A DNA stretch of 64,000 bases from Lyophyllum atratum (taxonomy: Eukaryota; Basidiomycota; Agaricomycetes; Agaricales; Lyophyllaceae): the NCBI GenBank assembly GCA_014905825.1, contig JACGCN010000010.1:1178001-1242000 (forward strand), in the 5' to 3' direction. The translations under genes were made by a program, and so were the position numbers. Below, in pieces: positions 47,056 through 58,659 of the stretch (positions are counted from its first letter, which is position 1; the number at the start of each line of letters is the position of its first letter). The notes under the pieces are model-generated. The model saw only the letters and a program-made list of their open reading frames with translations. It had not been told where the DNA came from and searched no databases.

Positions 47056-48192
47056 ATGATGCTCGTCCAGAAACAACCAAATTTTTCGCTCAATCATCCC
47101 TCGCCCGCGGCCCTTCATCACCGTCGACATCCGTCAGCGCCACCAGCCGTCGTCGTCGTTCAGCCAACAAGGACACCCGGGCTTCTCTCGCTCTCCAAAC
47201 CCATTCCTCAGCGTCAGCAACCCCAGCAGCGTTCACCAAGGCCTGCACCAGCAGCACAGCGGAGCACTCCCAAGCTCCATCTTGCAGTTGGTCCTGCCCC
47301 TGCTACCCCCTCACCCGCACCTCGCGGCAGACAGGCAAAAGACAAGGCCGCAGCAGCCCCTAGGTATTTCCTCCTAACTTTGCAATCGCTTGATTCAAAG
47401 CTCACATCTCTCAGGAGCAATTCCCTCTCGGCCCGCCGTCAAGTCCACCGCCAATCGTCGCCCCCCTCGCAGGCAGAGGGCCCCTCCACCCCCACCAAAC
47501 CGAATTCAACTTCCAACTCTGATCCGTTTCTCGTATCAGTCCAGTCTCCTACGCTTTCTTCCCGTCCTTCAGGCAAACTCGCACGCAGGCGCCAATTACA
47601 GCCGCCCCAGACCCAGCCCGTTTCCATCCCCACCACCACCAACAATCAGTCCGCCAAACCCGTCTCGCGCTCGGTCCCTCTTCCCCGCCACCGTCCCGCC
47701 AAGCGCACCGTCAACCTCACGCACAACTCTGCCCTCCTGCCCGCCTTCGATTTCCCTATCTGTGACGATATGACCGAGGCGGGTGACATCTCCGACGCCG
47801 ACCATGCTCCACCATCTCCGGTCACCCCCACTCGTCCTCGCGCTCCCCGCCACATTCACTCGAAACCCCCGCCCTTCATGCCTCCATCCGTCGCTAATAA
47901 GAACGGCCGCCCCGGTCGTAACCACAAGCGCGCACCTAGCGACAGCGGTATGGTATTCAACATGAGCTCGGACGAGTCCGGGCCGGAGAGCAACAGCACC
48001 GCCGACGAGGAGCTCCGTGCCTTGGTGCGGAACATGGCACTTGCCAGGAGCGGGATGCGTACGCCACCCCCGGCACAGAGGGAGGGGATGTATGAGGCCC
48101 AAGCACAGGCGCAGATGCAAGGCTACTTCGCGAGTTCCGTGTTCCAGAACTCGCCCAGTCCAGAGGAGTTGCCTGATCCGCTGTTCGTTTGA
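47056..48192 (+). CDS. Low-complexity protein with C-terminal PNRC/Edc1-like motif
   Basis: The frame from 47056 codes for 378 residues. A likely 51-nt intron (47364-47414, gtattt...ctctcag) would reduce it to 361. Most of the chain is Pro/Ser/Gln/Arg-rich and disordered. A conserved-looking acidic block (FNMSSDESGPESNSTADEE) precedes a helix (LRALVRNMALARSGM). The final 21 residues read YFASSVFQNSPSPEELPDPL then FV. This follows the PNRC/Edc1 pattern (Y/F-A-x3-F-x2-PSPxxLPxP) that contacts the decapping factor Dcp1. A role as an mRNA-decapping enhancer is inferred from that motif alone. The start could also be upstream at 46894. Confidence 0.65.
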   Translation: MMLVQKQPNFSLNHPSPAALHHRRHPSAPPAVVVVQPTRTPGLLSLSKPIPQRQQPQQRSPRPAPAAQRSTPKLHLAVGPAPATPSPAPRGRQAKDKAAAAPRYFLLTLQSLDSKLTSLRSNSLSARRQVHRQSSPPSQAEGPSTPTKPNSTSNSDPFLVSVQSPTLSSRPSGKLARRRQLQPPQTQPVSIPTTTNNQSAKPVSRSVPLPRHRPAKRTVNLTHNSALLPAFDFPICDDMTEAGDISDADHAPPSPVTPTRPRAPRHIHSKPPPFMPPSVANKNGRPGRNHKRAPSDSGMVFNMSSDESGPESNSTADEELRALVRNMALARSGMRTPPPAQREGMYEAQAQAQMQGYFASSVFQNSPSPEELPDPLFV

Positions 48193-50900
48193 GTGAGGTG
48201 GGTTCCGTTCTATCATGTTGGTGTGTTGTGTGGATGCTGTGCTGTTGTTTCGTTGCTCTTGAGGAGTATATCCACGCCTCCCCTGCATCCGCTCCTCGCA
48301 CCAACGCTCGAAATCTTCCCTTCTCATGGAACTTATTTTTATTCTTATCTATTCAGTCTCATGCCTCACACTACGGGAAAACGCATCTCTCATGCAAACT
48401 AGACTTCGCATTGTTTTCCCTCGCAGTTTTTTTTTCGGTCACGTACTTCGTATTGGATATATCGCTTTAGGACACCCGCGCACTCAACGAACTCCCCTTT
48501 CACCTCATCACCCCCACATGCACACACCACCGCAGTCTGGGGCTCCGCGTGCCATACCGCCCCTCCGCTTGATGGAGGCGCTGGGCGGCACCCATTGATA
48601 TCATCTCTCCCGGGGGAGAGTGTCCCATCTGTCCATCACCATGGACCTAGCTCTCCCCCGGCCCCGGACCCCAAGCGCCCGACAACTCCCACCGGTGTGC
48701 ATTGGCACTGTGTTTTTAGCCAACCCCGGTTCATTTCTTGTATATACGCCTTTGCGTTGGCGTGCTTGGCCCCTTTCTTGTACCCCAAAAGTGGCTCCCG
48801 CCCATCTCTTATGTCCCCCTCCATCTCCCTCTCCACGCCGTCGTCATCCTCATCATCTCTCTCGGGCTCCCTTCCTTTTTTTGGGTTTCACTAGACGGGC
48901 GTCTGGCTCTCGCGCCACACGCAAAGCAAGCAAGCATAACAGCAATATCGAATTCGGCATATCTGTACCATCATCACATCGCAATCAAGAAGAAAAGAAG
49001 AAGAAGCGGAGGAGTACGGAGGCGATGAGCGGAGGGAGCGGAAGTATATTATTGGCGTTTTTATTATTATTCTCGTCCTTGCACCTGTACCCTACCCCAA
49101 CCTCGCACCCGGCCCCAGCAGCGCTTCACCATCCACATCCCTACTATCGCTTTGCCCTCGCCGCCCCCTTTGCGCCTAGGACTGAGACGAGGCACCGACT
49201 ACCCCCCGCGCGCCGAGGACATACGGCATGCACCCTTCTATCCCGCCCCGACGTATCTATCGTATATCTTATTATTATTGGCCCTCTCCCCCACCTTCCC
49301 ACCGATCTCCCTCCGCCTACCACACACGAAACTGCGAGGCCGAGATGGGTGGAAAGGCCGGCGACGGCGCCCTGTGTTTTTAGTATGACCACGACCCCCT
49401 AAGCGGCACTGTGTATTGCTACCACCACCTACTACCACTTTTCTTGGTCCGGGTTTTTCTTGTTTGCTTCTTTTCTCTTATTATTTCTTTACGCCTTTAT
49501 TTGACTTGACTTGACGTTGTGTATAGTTTTAGACGGTGGGCATCCGTTTCATCTGGATCGACGCTCTACCCCTTCTCCTCTTCTTCTCCCCTTGCGGACG
49601 TGCTTGTTTTTCTCCTATTCTTTACTTTCAAAACCCCCTTTTTCCTTCTTCTGTGCGACTGGTTACGAACCCCCTTTATTATTCTTCATGCAACGTACAA
49701 CGCCTTGCGACGTCTCTATATCTCTTACTGTGCTTTATATCTTCCCCCTTTCCTACTTCATACTCGCCGCCTTTCCCCCTTCCACACTTCCACGTTTTCT
49801 CTACTTTCTCCATAGGCGTTCATCCCCCTGGGTGCTGCCTTCTCGGCCGGCCGCGGTGTATTTGTTGATGACCCCGGTCTCGGTCCACGTTGTGCGTTCT
49901 CTACTCCTGTTGATGATGAGAGTGTTGCTAACGCTAGCCTGCCAGATTATTATTATCTGTCATGACCACGACGCCACCACTCATTACACTCCGTTTCCTT
50001 CTCTTTTCCTCCTCTCAGTCTCGTGCTGCATTCCCGTCCCATTCAAACAGAACGCGATCCAAGGCATTGAAGCAAAACATACCCCAACTCCCCCCTTTTT
50101 CAAAACATCACAACCGCATATCAGCCTATGGCCCCATCAAGTGTATGTCCTCGTCGTCTGGTTCCTCTTACCCGCCCTATCGCCGCAACACATGCCCTGC
50201 GGACACCTCGCATCTCCTTACACGCCTGCCACCCATCCACGACGTCGACGGCTGCACACCACTCCGCTTTCAGTTTCTTTGCGATTATATCATCAATTCT
50301 AGAGGCTCGCCTTTTTGTACATATACTCACTCGCAACTCACCCCATACAACCTACGGCCGCCTCCCTCTCTTCCTTGCATCCGCCAGGCCTACTCGTTGT
50401 CATCCACACCTCCCTTACCCGTGCCGCCCCATCCGCAACCTCGGACATTAAAGCAAATGTACCATCATCCCCTTCCCCCGCATGTGCGCCCACCCCCCGC
50501 GCATAGGCTTTATCTTTATCGTACATACATTTACCTATTGTCCCTCCTTCCGTTACCCTTTATCTCTTCACCCACTTGTCCAGTCATCCTCAACCCGCAT
50601 GCATACTCCCCTCCCTCCCCCACCCCTCCTCAATCCCGCCAAACTATACACAATATACTAAACAAAACCGACACACTCCTTTTTTGTCTCGAGATACTTA
50701 CTGTTGCTCCTCATCGTGTACTTGTTGACCTCCCCCCGTTAGAGTACTTCGTTTGGTACTGAAAAGTAAAAGAGTAAAAGTAGCAGATGAATAGGATTCT
50801 TTTTTTGGTGTGTTATATTTTGTGGTTGTTCTGAGGGGAAGAGTCTTGTGGAAGTGGACTTTGGGGGGAAGGTGTGTCATTTTGCATGCCGACTAGTCGA
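48193..50900. other. Pyrimidine-rich non-coding tract
   Basis: About 2.6 kb of plus-strand C/T-rich sequence with many CCC, CTC and TTATTATT runs. Long open frames occur here (for example 49511-50302 and 49962-50762), but their translations are Pro/Ser/Leu/Thr low complexity without domain features. It may be a long 3' untranslated region or a non-coding RNA; I see no gene. Confidence 0.5.
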
Positions 50901-51653
50901 AGGGCGATCAAAAAATAGAACATTCAACCGTTGCAACTTGGGCTCACACCACCACCACACGGCCGACTCAGATAAACCAGTGCGAACTCTGTCCAATACC
51001 ATAAATACGTCAAGTATGTGAAGTCATCTTCATTTCAGCCAGCCACAAATCAACATGTTCACGGAGTGTATTCGTTTGGCATGCATGCCCGTAACTGATC
51101 GTAGAGAAGGGGGCGAGTATTACTGGTCTTCAATGGCCCTGCCAGTCGGACCTCCATAACCTGGCAGGCACATGCCGACGAAGTTCGCCATTACTTAGGA
51201 TTTCCCGAGCCGTCCACAGAGGCCGTCGAAATCCACTGTAACTGCCTCACTCGATTTTGTGAAGCCTCGTGGCCTTTTTGTGATCTAATAGTAGTAGTAA
51301 CAGACCATAACCTCAACGTCTGTTCCCACAGGTCTAAAGATAAATCAACGGTTGCATCCTCTCATCCTCTCTTCAGAGTCGGATCCGCCATGGTTATTAC
51401 GGACTTGGCGACTGCAAACGCGAACGCGAGGAAAGCCTAAATCCCCGCTCACATGTCGCGCAGCAATACGCATGATCCCCAAGATGATTTTTAAGAGAGT
51501 GGCGAGGGGCCGTGGGGAGGCCACTCTCAGATAAACTTCTGCACCGGCTCGCCCTTCCTATCGCCATAATTCGACTCTTGCACACTGTGACGTGACGGAT
51601 GAATCGATAACGCACCGTCTTGTCCCAAGACTTCCATGTCGTCTCCACAGCAC

Positions 51654-51679
51654 TACCGTTGCCGACCAGGACCAGGTCT
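51654..51679. repeat. 26-bp inverted repeat, left arm
   Basis: Perfect reverse complement of 52709-52734, about 1 kb away. The core is agacctggtcctggtcgg on the minus strand here. Both copies can be read as DLVLVGNG in one frame, but no gene could be built. Confidence 0.8.
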
Positions 51680-52708
51680 GTATAAGGAAGGTAGACGTCA
51701 GATTGCAAGGTGTGTCTGGGGTCTTGGGACCGCTTCCTTTTATTGTGACCATCATTGTAAGAATTAAGTCGTTCTCCAAGTCGATGTCATGTATGTACAG
51801 TATGTAAGTTACAATAAGTATGTGGAGACCTTGGAAAACGGTACCATCGTCGGTCGGGAGTTTCAAGAGAAGACATTGAAATTTTCGGTGTTCCGCTCTA
51901 CATTCTAGCTTCTAAGGTTTTGCGCGAGATAATGGCAACATTTGTACTGTACGAATATGAAATAACCACACAGAGTTCCGTCGAGATACCTTCGGCGGGC
52001 AGCCAGTTCACGAAGTACAAAAGACTTGGGAGATTGTGAAAGCTGGCATTGAAATGCCATTATGCCGCCATGAGCCACCATGCCGGATGAATGAGTCCCC
52101 GCCAAGACACACTTCATGCTCGGGGCGAAACACCAACGCGCCTCATCCCGAGGCTTGATGGACTTCCGACGCTCATGGGAAGTTCCTCGAGGCGTCGCCC
52201 TCGGCAAGCTCATCGGTATTTTGTCCAAAGAAGATGTCCCTCTGCTTTATTCACTTATTTATCGTGAATATAAGTGCGACTCTAGGGCCTGTGTATTGTA
52301 TTGTCTAAGATTCAGTCCCAAAACTTTCCGAGGAAGAGACGACGTGCTATGCATGCGTTCATGCTAGAACTTGCAATTCAATGCTGAGATTCGCCTTCCT
52401 TATTTCTCTATATTGAACCGAGCCTCTATTCCTTTTTGAGCTTCTTAGTGTATATACATAGGTGACTAGATTTGGCTAGTGAACATATTTGAGAGAAAAG
52501 CGAAGGAAATACGCTATAAAACCTCTTTTTGGACTGCCAACCATTTTGAATACCATAGCCGGTGGTATCATGGAGGGCTATAGAAGGAGAAACCGTCTTC
52601 CCAGGACTATCAGTAAATTAGTTTATTGGTTCGCAGGTGACGTGTGACGATGCTGGTGTTGACAGGTCGGACCCCATCTCGCCGCAAATGGCAATTGGGA
52701 AAGACGAT

Positions 52709-52734
52709 AGACCTGGTCCTGGTCGGCAACGGTA
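52709..52734. repeat. 26-bp inverted repeat, right arm
   Basis: Partner of 51654-51679. Flanking sequence is not similar between the two arms. Confidence 0.8.
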
Positions 52735-52983
52735 CAGCACGCAAAGTCAGCCTTTTGTGGAGGATGCAATCGCCTACGCCAGGGCGATCTGAGGCGATGT
52801 GCAGGTGTAAGTACTCATGCTCTCTGTCTACATCTTCTCGATACTCATTACATACCTAGTGTAAGCAGATGTTGTATTGCAGCCGCGAATGCCAGAAAAA
52901 CCACTGGTGCGTTCGGATTCGAGTTGCCCAATCCAAACTAAAACCGCAACGCAAGGCCGAACCACAAAGAGGCCTGCAACAAA

Positions 52984-53655
52984 ATGAAGAACAGTCTAGG
53001 TCAGGCGCCCGTGCGTAGTAGCCCGGTGATCACCATCGCCCGCCGAGTAAACCAATGCGAAGCCTTACTCAAGTATGTCGACTACATCCTCATCGCTGCT
53101 CTCGATCTGGTCAACCACCCCGAGAACGCATTGAAGAATTCGGTTCTCCTCGTGTCCCAAGTTCAGCCCACTCCTGGTAGCCGCGTCATCAACGGCAAGC
53201 AGAACATGACCCTCCATGTCGCTTGTACGCAGAATCAACCCTCTATCCCCCCTCACTGTGCTGCCATGGCTCGAAATGAACGCCTAATAATGCTGGGAAG
53301 TTCCCAGGGAAACCTAGCGCCGAAGTGGACAAGTTGATCTGGGTCCATCTTCAATGGTGTCCCTACCCTCTTCCAAACGCGCTCTTTTACGTGAGGTTCA
53401 TCACGCCCGAACAGATCGAAGCCTTCAAATCCTTGAAGCTTCAGGTTAATGGTATCCCATCTGTCGCCAACTCTGCTCAAAAATATGTCCAGTATGTGGC
53501 GTTATCGTCATCGCAGCCACACAGACTGACGACTGGCTGTCAGATACCTTAACTACCACCTAAGGTTGCCCGAATACAGAGACATCGCCACGACAGTGAA
53601 TGAACTTTTGCTTTTCTTCTTCTTCACTCCACTCACGTGCTGCTGCTATGCTTAA
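52984..53655 (+). CDS. Hypothetical protein, three exons (178 aa)
   Basis: Exons 52984-53224, 53308-53491 and 53544-53655 join in frame across introns of 83 and 52 nt with GT-AG ends. The product reads VITIARRVNQCEALLKYVDY, LIAALDLVNHPENALKN, EVDKLIWVHLQWCPYPLPN, FITPEQIEAFKSLKL and YHLRLPEYRDIATTVNELL. The composition is protein-like (amphipathic helices, few rare residues). There is no signal peptide, and I recognise no family. Further exons upstream are possible, because the region just 5' (from about 52640) also has open frames. Confidence 0.45.
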
Positions 53656-55872
53656 GAACGCTGTGATGTCCGACTATCATGATGCCTCAGAGCGTACTGA
53701 CTCCTTTGGGCGAGAATCTCGCATGCGTGCGGCACTCGACCCAAACCTTACTGACTTCAGTTGGACTTCTACGGTCTGACCATTTTACCCCCGAATATTA
53801 CACCTTTTAACGCCACTTCAATTTTGGCGGTTGGGTCGTACTATATCAACCATATGTCAGCCATAGCGTCTCGATAATGACACGACCATCTTTTCATCAA
53901 TGATGTGGTAGCCTTGATATGGGAATGGTCAGCACAATACAGCAACATAGGAACAACATAGGAAGCCTACCGTTATTCAATTCTCCTTAACAGGCGTTAC
54001 AGAAACGTAGGGAATACGATCCAGTCTCGATAGGAACGACGTCTCAAAAAAATGTCCAATACATTGCAGATGGCCTTACTTCCTAGTTGGTTAAAACATT
54101 GGATATACTATTGGGGTCGAAGGAGATGAGGGAGTATTTGAAAACTTGATGAAAACGCGTAAACAGTCACCAACATCGCGAATGTGATGTCACGCTTTCA
54201 TGTTTGCCAGTTGTCCAAAACGTTTCAATGTTGAACGTTCACGTTCAACCACAAGCCTTCGACATCCCGCTACGATCCAGGTCAAAAACATAACTATTGA
54301 GCCTCAGACTAATAGTAACATCGGTACTTACTGTCATCGTCAAACTAGTCCCATGGCGTGAGTCTGGCGTCCGTTCAAAAAACTTCACGGGTGGCATGGC
54401 GGTGGAGCGTTGCGCTCATGTAGCTCTCAACATTTCCTTGGCTGCCATTGTGCCGAGTCCTATCATGAATGGACTTAATCTGCATTTGTCTCTTCGTCTT
54501 CCCAGCTCGAGTTTTTGCCCCCTCTCCTGGACCTCCCGAGTCAGATTCGCCGAGTTACGACTAATGTTCCACTATGCTGCCATTCCAACGACCAGCAACC
54601 CTAACTTGATTTTATCTTAGGTCCAGCACACGCTACTCGGTCCTTCAATACTGCCTGGCGTTGTGACCCATGACCACGGACAAAGCAACTGTGGTCGAAC
54701 CCTAGATGTCGAATGGTGTTTTTCCTTGACATGGCCTGGCGATCAGAAGCAAGTTTCGCTCGAGCATCTCTCGCCCGCTGCTTGTACATTACTCAACACC
54801 TGCATGTGCCCTGTGAGCGTGTATCGTTTACTCGGATGGTCGTTTGTGCCCGCCTGTCGAGGCAAGCTGTTGTGGACGGTTCATTATACGGAGGCTCCTC
54901 TCAGCTGTGTATCTTACGTGCTACGGGCACTGATATGTTCCATATGGGTCCTCCTGATTTTCGATCCCCCACAAGTTCATCGAGCTCGAGTCTACCTGCA
55001 CCCTTCCTGTATCGTAAGTATTCTGTCCGGCTAACTTACCGCATGTCATCCGGCTCTCCAACTAGGAGCATACGCAGCACGTCATTTCACGCCGCCTCTT
55101 ATTCCCTGAATTCGCGCTTCCTCTTCACGAGACTCTGCGACCCTCTCAGTGGCGTACATTAGATGTAAATTCAATTTCTGAATACAAATTCTCGACTTAC
55201 AATTTATGCACACAGCACACGGGAGCGTCAACCCCCGGGCTTCCCATCCAGACTGTCGCCGCGCGCAAGAAGAGATCCAAGTTGTGGCAGCCCTGCAAGG
55301 TCAGGCTTTTATCTACAGACGAGGTTCATTCGAGGTGCTTTAGTACCGCAGACTCTAGCTGACGATCGATATGTTTTCACGTACGTGCGGTGAACACATA
55401 TCCATCCGTCATCTCCATATTGACAATTGAGCCTCCATTGTTACAGTCTGGCGGCGTGCAACTACTAACTGGGTGGAGCGCTTCAGTACTTAGTGTCATG
55501 GCGTTCCTTTCGCAAGGTGATCAGGATCAGCACTATTGGGATACCTGTTCGGCCCTCTAGGCAGTTGCAAAGGGCCAAGTGAAGGCAATCTTGCCTCTAA
55601 TGCCCCAAATCGCTCTTCAATCTATTTAATGGTGCATCCAAGGTGGAACGCGGTGCGCTAAGTACTCGATCAAATCAAAAGGAGGCGTCTTGGACACACC
55701 CGCCCCGCAGCAATGACTCTTAGTATTGCCCCTATCCAAATCTGCTTCCCAAATTCTTACCAACACACCAAGGATATTAAATCTGACCACCTTGCATCAT
55801 ATCGACCTCAAGTTCTGCACCCTCCCGAACGCATAACAACTACTCCTCTAGTACATCAGCTGTCTGCTCTCA
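53656..55872. other. Gene-poor region
   Basis: Several open frames exist (such as 54297-54620 and 54713-55162), but none gives a recognisable or splice-supported protein. I see no RNA gene or repeat of note. Confidence 0.4.
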
Positions 55873-56312
55873 ATGAAGGTCTGCATCGTCTCATAACACC
55901 AACTCCACCATCATGAATTAGAGGTCGCAGTTCTTCACCGTTATTCCTACTTCCCTTGTCGCCTACACCAGCCTCGCCGCTGCTGCACCCCAGCCTGCCG
56001 AGGCTGCTGTGGATATCACTAAACGCGTACGTTTCGTATTGCATGCAATTTTTAGGGCTTTTGACTCAAACACCCGTCACGGTCGTCAAGGCGTGTGTCC
56101 GCACGAAGTGCCAAGTCTACGACAGACGGTCGGGCCTGTATTGCGGCTTCGACGGCACCGACGGTCCCTGCAGGTCGGATTATGTCTATCAATGCGCCGG
56201 CCTGGCCGGCTGCTGCGAGTACGGCCCAAGCGACAGCTGCCGATTCTGCGGCAGGCCTAGGTGTGGTTTCTTAAGTGCACTGTTGGAAGGTCATCAAGTA
56301 GGGCCAAACTGA
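55873..56312 (+). CDS. Small secreted cysteine-rich protein
   Basis: A signal-peptide-like segment (RSQFFTVIPTSLVAYTSLAA, then AAPQPAEAAVDITKR) is followed, after a 64-nt intron (56027-56090), by a compact domain with ten cysteines. Their context is ACVRTKCQVYDRRSGLYCGF, GPCRSDYVYQC, GCCEYGPSDSCRFCG and RPRCG. KR before the domain could be a Kex2 processing site. The obvious ATG at 55913 is followed at codon 3 by TAG. A 43-nt first intron (55879-55921) would instead join ATGAAG at 55873-55878 to the signal peptide and give a complete 110-residue protein. I use that model, though a nonsense mutation is the alternative. The function is unknown. Confidence 0.6.
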
Positions 56313-57054
56313 GAGAGGGGCCAAGCTCGTATTCGTTGCCTATGTATATGTGCTCAATGGGCCGTGGTGTGATTCATTTAAGAACGGATGAACGATTGAT
56401 TGTGTCTGGCTAGGAGAGACTAGTGATTTATGCGATTATATGTAGGTATAGGTGATGTCGTCCTGATGAAGAAATGAATTCGAAGATGCACTTGTCTGGA
56501 CATGAAAGTTCTTTGGACCTAGGTCCCGATCCTAGTTGTGGGCTAGTCTCTCCTAGACAGACACATCAGTCGTACCTCCTTTCTGTAGTTGTGGGCCGTC
56601 ATTTTGTTTACATGTATAAAATACCTAGTAGTGATGATTACTCAGGCGTTCATGCGTGCTCAGCACTCGCATTCTTTGTATGCTCTTTCTATACAGCATG
56701 AGGGAGCATGTGCGTAGTGGCAGGGATGACACAGCTCGTCCACTTTGTTAACGGTGTGTCTTCAGAAATCATGGTGAAACAAGCCATGAAGTAAGATCAT
56801 AGCGTGGTGGGGCTTAACGCCGTCGGATGGTTGATATCAATCATAATTTCGCCGTATTCTTTTGTGCAAGTCCTTGACGTCGTTATGTTCTGGATGACTG
56901 CTATCAAACGCCTATTTTAACTGGCTTAGATATCTCGGGCCTTTGTTAGGATCGAGGAGGCACTTCAAGCAGTGCTTGCTGGTATAAATACAATGAAAGA
57001 TAGACATACCGAATCCAAGTCCTTAGCCACGGGTATTTATCTAGAATATCGATC
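56313..57054. other. Convergent intergenic region
   Basis: 3' flank of the cysteine-rich gene and of RAM2. No gene is seen. Confidence 0.45.
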
Positions 57055-58391
57055 TCACTCCTTCACAGATTTAAGCGCCTCTCGGATCCTATACTCCCAA
57101 TACCTATACCACCATTCATCAGTCATATTCGCGTAAAGAGTGAAGAGAACTACGCACTTCTTCCGTATGGTATCATGTTCATCCGCGAGTGATCTCCACA
57201 GCTGCACGCCCACGGATCAGAACAAGGCCAGTATCAATAGGACGGAGAGATCACCAACCTCAACGGCTTGCAGTACCCGGTCCATCCCACCTTCCTTCTG
57301 ATGGATATCAGCCAGGAACTCAACCGCGGCGGGACAAGGCAGCTGCGCGCTCCGCGACGGAGGTGGGTTTTCCAGGTCGACAAGGTCGGCGTTCAAGCTT
57401 CCTGGCGTCGCAGCAGTATATGGCCGGACAAAGTCCTCGAGACGGGAGTAAGGCAAATTGTTGGTGTCGAGGATCCCGCGCAGGTAGTTCCACGCTGATG
57501 GGTTGTTGGCCACCAGCGCGATGTTCTGCTTTACGAATCTTGGAAAGCCACGAACATTTCAGCCTTCCCAGTGGTCACGGAAAAAAGGAAAAAATGACGC
57601 ACGTCAACTCCCTCCTAACGACCCTTCCCCGATCCGTTTCGCCCTCCCTCAGCCCCGATTGGAATACCACGAAGAAGCGATGGTGCCAGGCTGAGTTATT
57701 CCTCACGTCCTGCGCCAGCATCGTGTCCACGAAATCGAGCTCCCCGGCCCACAGATCTTCGTCGTTGAAGAATGCCAAGAGCCACTGGCGGTAGGACCAC
57801 GTGTGGTAGTTCTTCGCGTCGACTTTGAGCGACTCCGTGATGAACGCGAGCTCCGGGATAGGCTTGCTGGTGAGCATGAGGAGCAGCCGCCGGTGGTGCC
57901 ACACCTGGTAGGTCTTGAGGAACTTCACCGCTAGCTCGTCCATCAACTTGAGCTCGACGTCAAGGGGGGATTTGAGCGCTAATAGCGTCTCGTAGCGGTA
58001 TTGCCTGGACGAGTCGGAGATGGTTAGATGCCTGCGATCTTGATCTGAATAGATCGTAGGGTCGTGAAACGCACCATGCAGAGTAGTGTGCTGGATTCTG
58101 TCGAATGATATCCTCGGTGAGCTCGAGGACGCGCTCGCTCTTCTCCCCAGTCTTGACAATTCCGCGGAAGTAGTCAGTCGCATCTTTATCTGTATGCAGG
58201 AGGGGGTTCAGTATTTTATAGGTCTAGTGCACAGACTTGAACTAACATTCCTCCGAATAGAATATCGGCGCAATGGGGTTAGCATCTTCGTATTGAGGCA
58301 AAGGCGTCACGTCGTTCCATTCAGGACGCTCGGCATACAGAGCGACACTGTCTTCCGCTGAAGTTCTCGATGACGAGGCAAGGGAGGGCAT
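57055..58391 (-). CDS. RAM2: Protein farnesyltransferase/geranylgeranyltransferase I alpha subunit
   Basis: Six exons (58391-58247, 58189-58075, 58004-57603, 57538-57259, 57201-57158, 57103-57055) encode 344 residues. The prenyltransferase-alpha repeats are clear: QNPAHYSAWQYRYETLLAL, TYQVWHHRRLLLMLTS, NYHTWSYRQWLLAFFND, NNSAWHHRFFVVFQSG and NPSAWNYLRGILDTN. The C-terminal helix is TIRKKYWEYRIREALKSVK. The subunit pairs with a beta chain to attach farnesyl or geranylgeranyl groups to CAAX proteins such as Ras and mating pheromones in the cytosol. The length is normal for the family. Confidence 0.95.
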
Positions 58392-58659
58392 TGTCGTCGT
58401 AGTGGATAAGACTGTAACGTCGCCTTTGTTTCACCGAACAATACGTGTGCAGCTTACAAATTGTGCATCTTTTCATTTGCCCCCAGGGGGGCGGACAAAG
58501 TGGGAGTGTCGGGCGTCAACATGATATTGTTGCGAAACCAGAGAGGGGGGACACATTCATGGGCGAGGGTATGATACTAAGTGATAGATCGTGGAGTAAC
58601 AACGGTAAGGACAAAAAAATACAGTATCGACGATAAAAAGATGACGGAAATACAAGATA

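Larger units (their letters stand above)
50901..52983. other. Gene-poor region with inverted repeat
   Basis: No gene recognised. It holds the two copies of a 26-bp inverted repeat (51654-51679 and 52709-52734) and a 9-bp-stem hairpin (gagagtggc...gccactctc, 51495-51528). Confidence 0.4.

Noticed and set aside
49511..50762. Long overlapping open frames in the pyrimidine-rich tract
   Set aside because: Translations are Pro/Leu/Ser/Thr low complexity in several frames at once, as expected from base bias rather than from coding.
51495..51528. Hairpin gagagtggc...gccactctc as a regulatory RNA
   Set aside because: A single 9-bp stem is expected by chance in 64 kb and nothing nearby supports function.
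54297..55162. Several open frames in the gene-poor region
   Set aside because: No recognisable domains, no consistent splice chain and mixed frames.
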